Shown: positions 18,971-27,757 of the stretch, in pieces | How the letters are laid out: each line of letters begins with the position of its first letter | Numbering within the stretch: the first letter of the stretch is position 1 | NCBI GenBank assembly: GCA_038248985.1 | Contig: JBBRWV010000001.1 | Span: 14,749-78,748 of the forward strand | DNA from: JBBRWV01 sp038248985 | GTDB lineage: Bacteria > Planctomycetota > Phycisphaerae > WQYP01 | Length of the DNA: 64,000 bases | Reading direction: 5' to 3' | Made by a program: the position numbers and the translations under genes | The notes under the pieces: model-generated | The model's input: the letters and a program-made list of their open reading frames with translations, nothing else | The model's database searches: none | Told to the model about the DNA's origin: nothing

Positions 18971-19001
18971 CGTCAAACGTGAAGCTTGAAACTTGAAACT
19001 T
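18971..19001 (+). repeat. Heptad array spanning the permease start codon
   Basis: The units are CGTCAAA / CGTGAAG / CTTGAAA / CTTGAAA followed by CTT. The TTG start at 18993 lies inside the last unit, so the array supplies both leader and first codons. The unit CTTGAAA returns as four perfect copies at 62440-62467. Confidence 0.65.
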
Positions 19002-22000
19002 CGCACCCTCATCTTCCGCACCCTCGCCCACTACCGCGCCCTCAACGCCGCGCTCCTCCTCGCCATCGCACTCGCCACCGCCGTCCTCACCGGCTCCCTC
19101 CTCGTCGGTGATTCCGTCCGCCATTCCCTTCGCACCCTCGCCACCCAACGTCTCGGCCCCGTCGAATCCGTCCTCCTCGCTCCCGATTTCGTCGACATCT
19201 CCCTCGTCGAACGCCTCAACGCCGATCCCGATTTCGTCGCCTTCTACGGCACCGCTCACGCCGGCATCACTCTCCAAGGCCGCATCGCCGATGTCGCCAC
19301 CAATCTCTCCGCCTCCTCCGTTTCCGTTTTCGCAATCGATCACCCCGACTCCCAAATCCCTGCCGGCAAAACCATTCTCAATAATTCCCTCGCCGACCTC
19401 CTCAACCCCGCCCCCGACGCCGCGCTCCACCTCACCATCCCCGCGCCCGTCAGCATCCCCCTCGACGCCACCCTCGCCCGCCGTTCGCGCTCGGACATCC
19501 TCGCCGCCGCCAACGTCTCTCTCGACCGCATTGTCTCTGGCCCCAGCTTCCTCTCCCTGTTCTCCCTCGCCCCCTCGCAACGCTCCCCGCGCAACCTCTG
19601 GCTGAACCTTCGCGATCTCCAATCCGCCATCGACCGCCCGCACGCCGCGAATTTCTTCATCTTCACGCGCGACAAACCTTCCGCATTGCCACCTCCCACC
19701 CGATCCTCCTCCGACGCCCTCAAAAAACACTTCACCCTCGCCGACTACCATCTCGCCCTCCAGAAAAACCCCGCCACCGCGCAACTTGATCTCACCTCCA
19801 CATCCACGTACCTCCGCCCCTCCGTCCTCACCGCCCTGCAAAAAATCGCCCCCCACGCCCAGCTCTTCTCCACCAACCTCCTCACCCAAGTCACCCTCGC
19901 GCCCCCCCCGTCTCAGCCCTCTGCCCCCACACCTCAGCCTCTCCATTACGTAATCGCCACCGCCACCAACGCGCCCCTCACCGGCAGCGGTGGGGGGGAG
20001 GGGGCGGCCCTCAACGACCACGAAGTGGCCATCAACCAGTGGACCGCCGACCAGCTTCACGCCAAAGTCGGCGACACCCTCTCCTTCGCATTCCTGCGCC
20101 GCATCCCGGATGGTACCTTGCGGGAAATGCCCTCCTCCAAATCCTTCACCATCGCCGCCATCCTCCCCCCCGATCATCCCCTCGCCACCGATCCCGCGCT
20201 TACCCCCAACTACCCCGGCCTGACCGATTCCGATTCCGTCGCCGATTGGTCCCCTCCCGAAGGCTTCCCCTTCAATCCCAAACTCGTCACCCCCGCCGAT
20301 GAAGACTATTGGAAAGACCATCGGGCCGCCCCCAAAATCTTCCTCCCCCTCTCCGCCTCCAACCTCTGGGCCACCCCCCTGGGCACCATCACCTCTGCCC
20401 GCCTGCCGGTGGAAATCCCTCCCGAAAATCCCCAATCAGCAATGGGCCATTGGCCGTCGGCAATATTGCAGGCCCTCAACCCCGCCGACTTCGGCTTCTC
20501 CTTCCAACCCCTCCGCAAGCAGCAACTCGCCGCCGCCTCCGGCTCCACCGATTTCTCCGCCCTCTTCCTCGGCTTCTCCTTCTTCCTCATCTTCTCCGCC
20601 CTCTGCCTCCTTGCCCTCCTCGCCAAACTCGCCGTCGAACAACGCCTCCCCCAACTCGGCCTCCTCGCCTCCCTCGGCTTCTCTCCCCAAAAAATCACCC
20701 GCTCCCTCCTCGCGGAATTCCTCTCCCTCGCCCTCCTCGGCACCCTCCTCGGCACACTCGCCGCCATCGTCTACACCGCCCTCATCATCCACCTCCTCAC
20801 CACTTGGTGGCTCCCCGCCGTCGGCACCACCGCCCTGCACCTCCATCTCTCTTCTGCCTCCCTCCTCCAAGGCCCCGCCATCTCCCTCTTCATCACCGCC
20901 CTCACCCTCTTCCTCTCCCTCCGCAAATACGCCCACCGTTCCCCCATCTCCCTCCTCACCGGTACGCCTCCACAAAAAATCAGCACGCGCAAACCGCCTC
21001 TCGCTCCCCCCAAAAAAACCTTGAAAATTGTACCTTGTACCTTGAACCTTCGCCGCCTCGCCTCCCGCAACAACCGCCTCCACCCCACACGCTCCTTCCT
21101 CATCATCGCCCTCCTCGCCTCCGCCTCCTTTCTCCTCGTCCTCGTCGCCTCCATGAAGCAACTCCCACCTGCAGACCCCTCCCTCACCCCCTCCGGCACC
21201 GGCGGCTTCCGCCTCATCCTCACCGCCGACATCCCCCTCCTCGGCAATCTCAACACCCGCGAGGGCCGCCAACTTCTCGCCCTCAAAGACCCCCACAACC
21301 CCCTCCTCTCCCGCGCCCACTACACCAACCTCCGCGCCTCCCCTGGCCAGGACATCTCCTGCCTCAACATGACCCAACCCACCCAACCCGCCATCCTCGA
21401 ATTTCCCCCCGGCATCCTGTCCCGATTTCTCATCTCCTCACCTCCCACACCTTTAGCAGAACTCCGCAATCTCTTAACCCCTCTCACCGGCCCTATCCCC
21501 GTCTTCGCCGACCAGGACACCGCCCAGTACATCCTCCACCTCCACTGCGGCGACTCTCTCCCCTTCACCGATCAATCCGGCCAACCCCGCACCCTCCAAC
21601 TCGACGCCACGCTCAGCGGCTCCATTTTTCAATCCCAACTCCTCATGGACTCCGCCCATTTCTCCGCCCTCTTCCCCCTCCAAACCGGCTACTCCGTCGT
21701 CCTCATCGAATGTCCCGAGGAAGACGCACTCCCCCTGCAAAAACTTCTCGAATTCGAACTCGCCGATTTCTCTGTCTCCGTCGAACCCACCACCGCCCGA
21801 CTCGCCCGCTACAAAGAAGTCGCCAACACCTACCTCGCCACCTTCCAATCTCTCGGCAGCCTCGGTCTCCTCCTCGGCACCCTCGGCCTCGCCATCGTCC
21901 TCCTCCGCTCCACCCTCGAACGCCGCGCCGAACTCGCCCTCCTCCTCGCCCTCGGCTTCACCAAATCCTTCCTCACCCGCCTCCTCCTCCTCGAAAATGC

Positions 22001-22196
22001 CTCCCTGCTCCTCGTCGGCCTCACCCTCGGCACCCTCCCCGCCCTCTCCCTCGCCCTCTTCACCCCCCGCCCCCTCAACTTCCCCGCCCTCGCCCTCTCC
22101 TTCACCGCCATCCTCCTCGCCGGCCTCCTCTCTCTCCTCCTCGCTCTCCCCCTCGCCACCAAATCCCTCACCCCCGCCTCCCTCCGCAACCACTAA
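18993..22196 (+). CDS. FtsX-like ABC permease, large two-half form
   Basis: The 1067-residue protein has an N-terminal membrane helix (TLIFRTLAHYRALNAALLLAIALATAVLTGSLLVGDSVR), a long external domain, a first FtsX-type helix bundle (about residues 516-655, with LLASLGFSPQKITRSLLAEF), a second external domain, and a second bundle at the C-terminus (about 949-1064, with LLLALGFTKSFLTRLLLLENASLLLVG). This is the layout of large LolC/E-like permeases with two FtsX domains. With the ATPase upstream it should export a lipid-linked or hydrophobic substrate. The start is TTG at 18993 inside a heptad array; no ATG precedes the first helix. Three further heptad arrays and a G-tract lie in frame within the external and linker regions. 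Third positions are almost all C. Confidence 0.85.
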   Translation: MKLRTLIFRTLAHYRALNAALLLAIALATAVLTGSLLVGDSVRHSLRTLATQRLGPVESVLLAPDFVDISLVERLNADPDFVAFYGTAHAGITLQGRIADVATNLSASSVSVFAIDHPDSQIPAGKTILNNSLADLLNPAPDAALHLTIPAPVSIPLDATLARRSRSDILAAANVSLDRIVSGPSFLSLFSLAPSQRSPRNLWLNLRDLQSAIDRPHAANFFIFTRDKPSALPPPTRSSSDALKKHFTLADYHLALQKNPATAQLDLTSTSTYLRPSVLTALQKIAPHAQLFSTNLLTQVTLAPPPSQPSAPTPQPLHYVIATATNAPLTGSGGGEGAALNDHEVAINQWTADQLHAKVGDTLSFAFLRRIPDGTLREMPSSKSFTIAAILPPDHPLATDPALTPNYPGLTDSDSVADWSPPEGFPFNPKLVTPADEDYWKDHRAAPKIFLPLSASNLWATPLGTITSARLPVEIPPENPQSAMGHWPSAILQALNPADFGFSFQPLRKQQLAAASGSTDFSALFLGFSFFLIFSALCLLALLAKLAVEQRLPQLGLLASLGFSPQKITRSLLAEFLSLALLGTLLGTLAAIVYTALIIHLLTTWWLPAVGTTALHLHLSSASLLQGPAISLFITALTLFLSLRKYAHRSPISLLTGTPPQKISTRKPPLAPPKKTLKIVPCTLNLRRLASRNNRLHPTRSFLIIALLASASFLLVLVASMKQLPPADPSLTPSGTGGFRLILTADIPLLGNLNTREGRQLLALKDPHNPLLSRAHYTNLRASPGQDISCLNMTQPTQPAILEFPPGILSRFLISSPPTPLAELRNLLTPLTGPIPVFADQDTAQYILHLHCGDSLPFTDQSGQPRTLQLDATLSGSIFQSQLLMDSAHFSALFPLQTGYSVVLIECPEEDALPLQKLLEFELADFSVSVEPTTARLARYKEVANTYLATFQSLGSLGLLLGTLGLAIVLLRSTLERRAELALLLALGFTKSFLTRLLLLENASLLLVGLTLGTLPALSLALFTPRPLNFPALALSFTAILLAGLLSLLLALPLATKSLTPASLRNH
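19910..19944 (+). repeat. In-frame heptad array 1 in the permease
   Basis: The units are GTCTCAG / CCCTCTG / CCCCCAC / ACCTCAG / CCTCTCC. They encode the Ser/Pro/Gln-rich SQPSAPTPQPL segment of the first external domain. Confidence 0.5.
20433..20467 (+). repeat. In-frame heptad array 2 in the permease
   Basis: The units are CAATCAG / CAATGGG / CCATTGG / CCGTCGG / CAATATT, encoding NQQWAIGRRQY-type sequence in one frame and QSAMGHWPSAIL in the used frame. It lies just before the first FtsX helix bundle. Its base composition is visibly unlike the C-rich coding sequence on both sides. Confidence 0.6.
21031..21051 (+). repeat. In-frame heptad array 3 in the permease
   Basis: The units are TACCTTG / TACCTTG / AACCTTC, preceded by the related CCTTGAAAATTG. 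They encode LKIVPCTLNLRRL in the linker between the first helix bundle and the second half of the protein. Confidence 0.55.
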
Positions 22197-22244
22197 AATT
22201 CAGCAATGCGTCGCCTGATCTCACCGGCAAATGGAGAAAATTCA

Positions 22245-22291
22245 TTGACGTCCGGGGTTTGTTCGGTACACTGAACAGCATACGAACAAAC
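22245..22291 (+). promoter_or_regulatory. imuA promoter overlapped by an inverted-repeat operator
   Basis: TTGACG (22245-22250) and TACACT (22267-22272) are separated by 16 bases and make a good sigma-70-type promoter. GTTTGTTCG (22257-22265) and CGAACAAAC (22283-22291) are perfect 9-base inverted arms around the -10, and inside them TGTTC and GAACA (22260-22264, 22273-22277) form a second pair with an 8-base spacer. imuA cassettes are normally LexA-controlled, so a LexA/SOS operator is the likely reading. Confidence 0.65.
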
Positions 22292-22302
22292 AAGGAATCC
22301 CC

Positions 22303-23075
22303 ATGCCTGTTCCCTCCGCCATCCTCCAAGATCCACGCTTCCAACTCATCACCGCTGACACCTTGCCCCCTGCGCTTATTGAAAATCCTCTCCACCCCCA
22401 ACCCCGCCAAATTCACGAGTGGTTTCTGGAAAATAATCTCCCCACCTCACCCACCACCTCGCCTCCCACCTGGTTCCCCCCCTCCACCTCCTGGCCCTGG
22501 TGGCCCGCGAAGTATCTTTACCCCGCCCCGGACATATCCTCTGGATTGGCCGCAGATGTTGGCCCACCTTTCAAATGCTCTCCGATCCCGTGGCCCACAG
22601 CGCCCTGCTTCAACACAGCATCTTCCTTGACCCCGCCACCGATGATGAACGCTTCTGGGCCATTGGCCAGGCCTTCCGCTGCCCCGGCGTCCGCGTCGTG
22701 GTCGCCGATGGAGCGAACCTTTCCCCCACCCTCAGCCGACGCCTCCAATTGGCCGCCGAAGCGGGTCACACCGTCGGATTATTGGCCCGCCCCTTGTGGG
22801 AACAAGATGTCCCCTCCTGGGCCCACGCACGCTGGCTCGCGAAACCCCAACCCTCCGGGCTTGCCTCTTCCCCGGGCGCATCTTCCTGGCAAATTGAACT
22901 CCTGTGCTGCAAAGGGCACCCAGCGGGCCACGACGCTTCGCCGCAATGGATATTGGATTGGAAATACGAGGTGTTCCGTGGAACAAATACTTTCCATCTT
23001 TCTACCCTCCTGGGATGTGGATCTGCATCAACGCAAATCCCCGCCCCCCAAAAATCCAGTCTTAAAATCGCGTAG
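22303..23075 (+). pseudogene. imuA: imuA, RecA-like mutasome accessory, frameshifted in a C tract
   Basis: The protein starts in one frame with QITADTLPP-like sequence and HPQPRQIHEWFLENN, the usual N-terminus of ImuA (the RecA/SulA-like partner of ImuB and DnaE2). It continues in another frame with HLLALVAREVSLPRPGHILW and IGRRCWPTFQ, HSIFLDPATDDERFWAIGQA and ALRCP-type sequence to the end at 23075. Adding one C to the run of seven at 22476-22482 joins the halves as WFPPLHLLALVARE, the expected motif. So either the gene is mutated, the tract slips during expression, or the base was lost in sequencing. AGGAA at 22293-22297 is a good ribosome binding site. ImuA should deliver ImuB and DnaE2 to damaged DNA. 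Confidence 0.75.
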
Positions 23076-24513
23076 GCCCGCCCTCCTTCTCGTCACCCCT
23101 CACTCACTACAGCAACGGGTGGCACGCTGCTGCCCGCTCGCCCGCCACGCCGGCATCACCCCCGGCATGAATCTGGCCGAAGCCCGCGCCCTCTGTCCCG
23201 TACATATCGCTCCTTTCGATCCCCCACGCAGCCGCAAAACCCTCGAACTTCTCGCCCAGTGGGCCCTCCGTTTCTCCCCCGTGGTCTCCGTTGATCCCAC
23301 CCCCTGGGGCTACTACACCGACCCCTGCCCCGATGGACTCCTCCTCAATGTCACCGGTGAAGCCCCTCTCTTTGGAGGCGAACCCATCTTGCTCACCGAA
23401 ATTCGCACGCAGTTGCAGCGCCTTGGCTTTGCCTCACGCCTCGCTGTCGCCCCCACCGTCGGAGCCGCCTGGGCCATCGCCCATTTCGGCCCTCATTCCA
23501 CGTCCATCCTTTCTCATGAACACCTTCAAAATGCCCTTGCTCCTCTCCCCGTTGCTTCCTTGCGGATCACCCCCGAACTCTGCACGGCCATGCGCGATGT
23601 CGGCATCGAATACGTTCGTCACCTCCTCGCGATCCCCCGGCCAAATCTCCTGGTGCGCTATGGTAAAGAATTGCTCCTGCGCCTCGATCAAGCCTTTGGA
23701 CGCACTCCCGAACTCGTCACCCCCATTCACCCCACCGCCCCCCTTCAGGCCTCCCGCGTGTTTGAGGGACCCGCCATACAAATCGAAGCCATCCTCTTAA
23801 CCGTCCAAACATTGCTCGAAGATCTCACCCACCATCTCCTCCAACAAGAAAGCGGTGTGCGGGGCCTCCGCCTAGAATTGCTTCGCGCCCACGCCCCACC
23901 CGTCTTTCAGGAATGGATATTGGCACGCCCCAGCCGCGATAAAAAACATCTCTGGGAATTGCTACGCACCAAAGTCGAACGCCTGCACCTCGGGTACGGC
24001 GTCGAAGCCGTGAAGATGACCGCCTACTGGACGGAAGCCATCCCCCATCAACAACGGGATGCGTGGGAAACCGCAAATGACCATGACGAATCATTCGCCG
24101 CCTTGCTCGATACCCTCATCGGGCGCTGGGGTTCCAATCGCGTATTGTCCCCCCGCACCGTCGCCTCCCACACCCCCGAGGTCGCCCGCCAGTTTCGTCC
24201 CCTCACTGAAAAATCCGCCCCACCCGCCGACTTGGCCCTCCTCGATCGCCCCTCCGTCCTCTTTGATCCACCCGAACCCGCCGAGGCCTTTGCCCTCCAA
24301 CCCGATCGTCCCCCCGTTTATCTCCGCTGGAAAGGCCAGGGCCATGAGCTCCTCACCGGCCAGGGCCCCGAACGCATTGTCACCGAATGGTGGGGTGCCC
24401 ATCGTTCCAGCACCCGCGATTACTACAAAGTGCAAATCCTCGATGGATCCTGGATCTGGACTTTTCAGGAAGTGGAAACCGGACGTTGGTTCATTCACGG
24501 TCTGTGGGCCTAG
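22978..24513 (+). CDS. imuB: ImuB, Y-family polymerase-like mutasome protein
   Basis: The 511-residue protein starts at GTG inside the end of imuA (about 98 bases of overlap), after GAGG at 22968-22971; the start gives MEQILSIFLPSWDVDLHQ, the usual ImuB N-terminus. It keeps Y-family landmarks: RCCPLARHAGITPGMNLAEARALCP, FSPVVSVDPTPWGYYTDPCPDGLLLNVTGEAPLFGGE, and RLGFASRLAVAPTVGAAWAIAHFG. The polymerase carboxylates are not clearly in place, as is normal for ImuB, which bridges the beta clamp and DnaE2 rather than copying DNA. The ~150-residue C-terminal region ends with a conserved WIWTFQEVETGRWFIHGLWA. It is co-transcribed with dnaE2 seven bases downstream. Confidence 0.88.
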   Translation: MEQILSIFLPSWDVDLHQRKSPPPKNPVLKSRRPALLLVTPHSLQQRVARCCPLARHAGITPGMNLAEARALCPVHIAPFDPPRSRKTLELLAQWALRFSPVVSVDPTPWGYYTDPCPDGLLLNVTGEAPLFGGEPILLTEIRTQLQRLGFASRLAVAPTVGAAWAIAHFGPHSTSILSHEHLQNALAPLPVASLRITPELCTAMRDVGIEYVRHLLAIPRPNLLVRYGKELLLRLDQAFGRTPELVTPIHPTAPLQASRVFEGPAIQIEAILLTVQTLLEDLTHHLLQQESGVRGLRLELLRAHAPPVFQEWILARPSRDKKHLWELLRTKVERLHLGYGVEAVKMTAYWTEAIPHQQRDAWETANDHDESFAALLDTLIGRWGSNRVLSPRTVASHTPEVARQFRPLTEKSAPPADLALLDRPSVLFDPPEPAEAFALQPDRPPVYLRWKGQGHELLTGQGPERIVTEWWGAHRSSTRDYYKVQILDGSWIWTFQEVETGRWFIHGLWA

Positions 24514-24520
24514 GTGCAAT

Positions 24521-27500
24521 ATGCCCGAAATCCAGCATTCTAAAATCCTCCCCGACGTCACCTTCACCAAGCCTCCCCCCGCCGCCGTGCCCTATGCCGA
24601 ACTCCAGGTGACCACCAACTTCTCCTTTCTCCGCGGCGGCAGCCATGCCGAAGAAATCATCGCCCGCGCCGGAGAACTCGGTTGTCGTGCTGTCGCCATC
24701 ACCGATATCAACACCCTCGCCGGCATCGTCCGCGGAAAATCCGCCGCCCGCAAAGCCGAAATTCAATACATCGTCGGCTGCCACCTTCAAGTCCAAGCCG
24801 TCCTCGGAACCCTCACCTCCGTCCCCGCTTCCTTGCCCTATATCTCTTTGCTCGTATATCCCACCGATAGAGACTCCTATGGGCGCCTCTGCCGATTGCT
24901 CACCTTTGGCAAACGCCGCGCCGCCAAAGGCCAGTGCCATTTGAATCTTCAGGATGTCGTCGATCACCACCAGGGATTGCTCGCCGTCGTCCTGCCACCC
25001 CCGCTTATTTCTGACGCCTTTCACGAAATCCTTCAGACCCTCCAACACATCTTTGACGACGACCGCCTCTCCCTGGCCGCCTCCTGTTCCTATGACGGAC
25101 ACCACCATCACCGCCTGGCCCAACTCTCTGCCCTCTCTCAATTACTTTCCATCCCCTTGGTCGCGACCAACGACGTTCACTATCACATCCCCCAGCGCAA
25201 ACCCTTACAGGATGTCCTCACCTGTATCCGCCTCGGATGCACCCTTGACGAGGCCGGTTTCGCTTTGTTTGCCAATGCCGAGCGCCACGTCAAAGGCCCC
25301 GACGAAATGGCCCGCCTCTTTGCTCAATACCCCCACGCCATTCAGCGCACCATCCACATCGCCCAACGCGCCGCGGGCTTCTCCCTCGACCAGCTCAAAT
25401 ATGAATACCCCGCCGAGATTTGTCCCCCCGGAAAAACCTTCATGCAGCATCTCCGCAACCTCACCTGGGAAGGTGCCGCTAAACACTACCCGGCCGGCCT
25501 CCCCGAGATCGTCCGCCAACGCGTTGAACATGAATTTGAACTGATCGAATCCCTCAACTACCCCGCCTATTTCTTGACCGTCAATGACCTCGTCGCGTTC
25601 GCTCGCTCCCGCGGAATTCTCTGCCAGGGCCGCGGTGCCGCCGCCAATTCCGCCGTCTGCTATTGCTTGGGCATCACCGCCGTTGACCCCGCCCGCTTCG
25701 ATATGCTCATCGAACGATTCATCAGCAAGGAACGCAATGAACCGCCCGACATCGATATCGACTTCGAACACGAACGCCGCGAAGAAGTCATTCAATATCT
25801 CTACCAGAAATATGGACGCGATCGCGCCGCTCTCACCGCCGAAGTCGTCACCTATCGCCGCCGCAGCGCCATCCGCGAAGTCGGTAAAGCCCTCGGCCTC
25901 TCCCTCGATTGCGTCGATCGCCTCGCCAAATCCGGCGACTGGTGGCAAGACGGCATCCTCGACGATGCTCAACTACACGCCCTGGGCTTTGACACCCAGA
26001 ACCCCACCCTCCGCCAAACCGTACAACTCGCCAGCGAACTCGTCGGCTTCCCTCGCCATCTCTCACAACATGTTGGCGGATTTGTCATTAGCCAAAAACC
26101 CCTCTGCGAAATCGTCCCCATTGAAAACGCCGCCATGCCCGACCGCACCATCATTGAATGGGACAAAGACGATATCGATGAAATGGGCATGCTCAAAATC
26201 GACGTCCTCGGCCTTGGAATGCTCACCTGTATCCGCAAAGCCATTGACTTGGTCAACCAATCCGATCGCCGCGCCGGTGGCCCCGGCATCCTGCAATATC
26301 ACTCCATCCCTCCCGAAGACCCCCTCGTCTATGACATGCTCTGCCGGGCCGATTCCGTCGGCGTCTTCCAAGTCGAATCCCGCGCCCAGATGACCATGCT
26401 CCCACGCCTTAAACCCTGCTGCTTCTACGACCTCGTTATCGAAGTCGCCATCGTTCAACCCGGACCCATTCACGGCGGCATGGTCCACCCCTACCTGCGT
26501 CGCCGCACCGGTGAAGAACCCGTCGTCTATCCCGATGAACGCATCAAAGCCGTCCTCGGCAGAACCCTCGGCGTGCCCCTCTTTCAAGAACAGGCAATGC
26601 AAATGTGCATCGTCGCCGCCGGCTTCACCCCCGGCGAAGCCGACCTCCTCCGCCGCGCCATGGCCGCCTGGAAACGCCAAGGCGATCTCATCCACCGCTT
26701 CGGTAAAAAAATGATCGCCGGCATGACCCACCACGGATACTCCCTCGAATTCGCCCAACGCTGCTTTCAGCAAATCCAGGGATTCAGCGAATACGGCTTC
26801 CCCGAATCCCATGCCGCCAGCTTTGCCTTGCTCGTCTACGTCTCTGCATGGCTGAAATGCCGACACCACGCCGCCTTCGCCGCCGCCCTCCTCAACAGTC
26901 AGCCCATGGGCTTCTATCAACCCGCCCAAATCGTCCGCGATGCCCAGGAACACGGCGTCACCGTCCGGCCCATTGATGTCAACCACAGCACCTGGGATTC
27001 CACCCTCGAATATGATGCCGCGGGAAAAAACCCCATCCTCCGTCTGGGCATGCGCCTCGTTCACACCTTGCGCCAAACCGAAGCCCAGAAAATTACGGCG
27101 GCGGTAGCGCGGGCCGGACCTCTGAAAAACATGCTTGATTTATGGCGTTTCAGTGGTGCCCGCGTAGCCACTCTGCGCGCCCTCGCCTCCGCCGACGCTT
27201 TTGTCTCCATGAACCTGAATCGCCAAACGGCTCTCTGGTCGGTGGGCCAACTCAAGGATGCCCCCTTGCCCATGTTCGATGAAATGGACCCCCACGAGGA
27301 CGCCGCGGAACTCCCCTTTATCCCCCCTCTCACCCGCGTCATTCAAGACTATGGAGCCACCGGCTTGTCGCTGAAAGCCCATCCCCTCTCCTTTGCTCGC
27401 CCGCAACTGGATCTCCGCCATGTCACCCCCAACGGCGATCTCGCCGATGCCGCGCACTGCCCCCACGGACGAAGGCTCGTCGTCGCCGGCCTCGTCCTCG

Positions 27501-27757
27501 TCCGCCAGCGCCCCGCCACCGCCAGCGGCATCCTCTTCATGACCATCGAAGACGAGACCGGCATCGCCAACCTCGTCATTCGCCCCGCCATCTACGACCG
27601 TTGGCGCCAATCAATTCGTCACGGCATCACCATCGCCGCCTGGGGAAAAGTGGAGCGCCAAGGTCAGGTAGTTCACCTCCTCGTCGAACGCGTAAACAAT
27701 CTCGCGACCCTCATCCAAACCGACCCCCCAAAAATCCACACCCGCAACTTTCACTAA
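24521..27757 (+). CDS. dnaE2: Error-prone DNA polymerase DnaE2
   Basis: The 1078-residue DNA polymerase III alpha homologue has an N-terminal PHP domain (YAELQVTTNFSFLRGGSHAEEI, AVAITDINTLAGIVRG), the palm with the DIDIDF carboxylates in PPDIDIDFEHERREEVIQYLYQ, fingers with YGFPESHAASFALLVYVSAWLK, and a C-terminal OB fold (VAGLVLVRQRPATASGILFMTIEDETG). The context with imuA and imuB fixes it as the error-prone DnaE2, not the replicative enzyme. It carries out translesion synthesis when induced by DNA damage. I start it at the ATG seven bases after imuB, which gives the usual length; a longer open frame upstream overlaps imuB and is not needed. Confidence 0.93.
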   Translation: MPEIQHSKILPDVTFTKPPPAAVPYAELQVTTNFSFLRGGSHAEEIIARAGELGCRAVAITDINTLAGIVRGKSAARKAEIQYIVGCHLQVQAVLGTLTSVPASLPYISLLVYPTDRDSYGRLCRLLTFGKRRAAKGQCHLNLQDVVDHHQGLLAVVLPPPLISDAFHEILQTLQHIFDDDRLSLAASCSYDGHHHHRLAQLSALSQLLSIPLVATNDVHYHIPQRKPLQDVLTCIRLGCTLDEAGFALFANAERHVKGPDEMARLFAQYPHAIQRTIHIAQRAAGFSLDQLKYEYPAEICPPGKTFMQHLRNLTWEGAAKHYPAGLPEIVRQRVEHEFELIESLNYPAYFLTVNDLVAFARSRGILCQGRGAAANSAVCYCLGITAVDPARFDMLIERFISKERNEPPDIDIDFEHERREEVIQYLYQKYGRDRAALTAEVVTYRRRSAIREVGKALGLSLDCVDRLAKSGDWWQDGILDDAQLHALGFDTQNPTLRQTVQLASELVGFPRHLSQHVGGFVISQKPLCEIVPIENAAMPDRTIIEWDKDDIDEMGMLKIDVLGLGMLTCIRKAIDLVNQSDRRAGGPGILQYHSIPPEDPLVYDMLCRADSVGVFQVESRAQMTMLPRLKPCCFYDLVIEVAIVQPGPIHGGMVHPYLRRRTGEEPVVYPDERIKAVLGRTLGVPLFQEQAMQMCIVAAGFTPGEADLLRRAMAAWKRQGDLIHRFGKKMIAGMTHHGYSLEFAQRCFQQIQGFSEYGFPESHAASFALLVYVSAWLKCRHHAAFAAALLNSQPMGFYQPAQIVRDAQEHGVTVRPIDVNHSTWDSTLEYDAAGKNPILRLGMRLVHTLRQTEAQKITAAVARAGPLKNMLDLWRFSGARVATLRALASADAFVSMNLNRQTALWSVGQLKDAPLPMFDEMDPHEDAAELPFIPPLTRVIQDYGATGLSLKAHPLSFARPQLDLRHVTPNGDLADAAHCPHGRRLVVAGLVLVRQRPATASGILFMTIEDETGIANLVIRPAIYDRWRQSIRHGITIAAWGKVERQGQVVHLLVERVNNLATLIQTDPPKIHTRNFH

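Noticed and set aside
20309..22630. 773-codon open frame, Arg/Pro/His-rich, overlapping the permease gene in another frame
   Set aside because: It results from the extreme C-ending codon use of the permease; its sequence is low-complexity and it runs across the permease stop and the imuA promoter.
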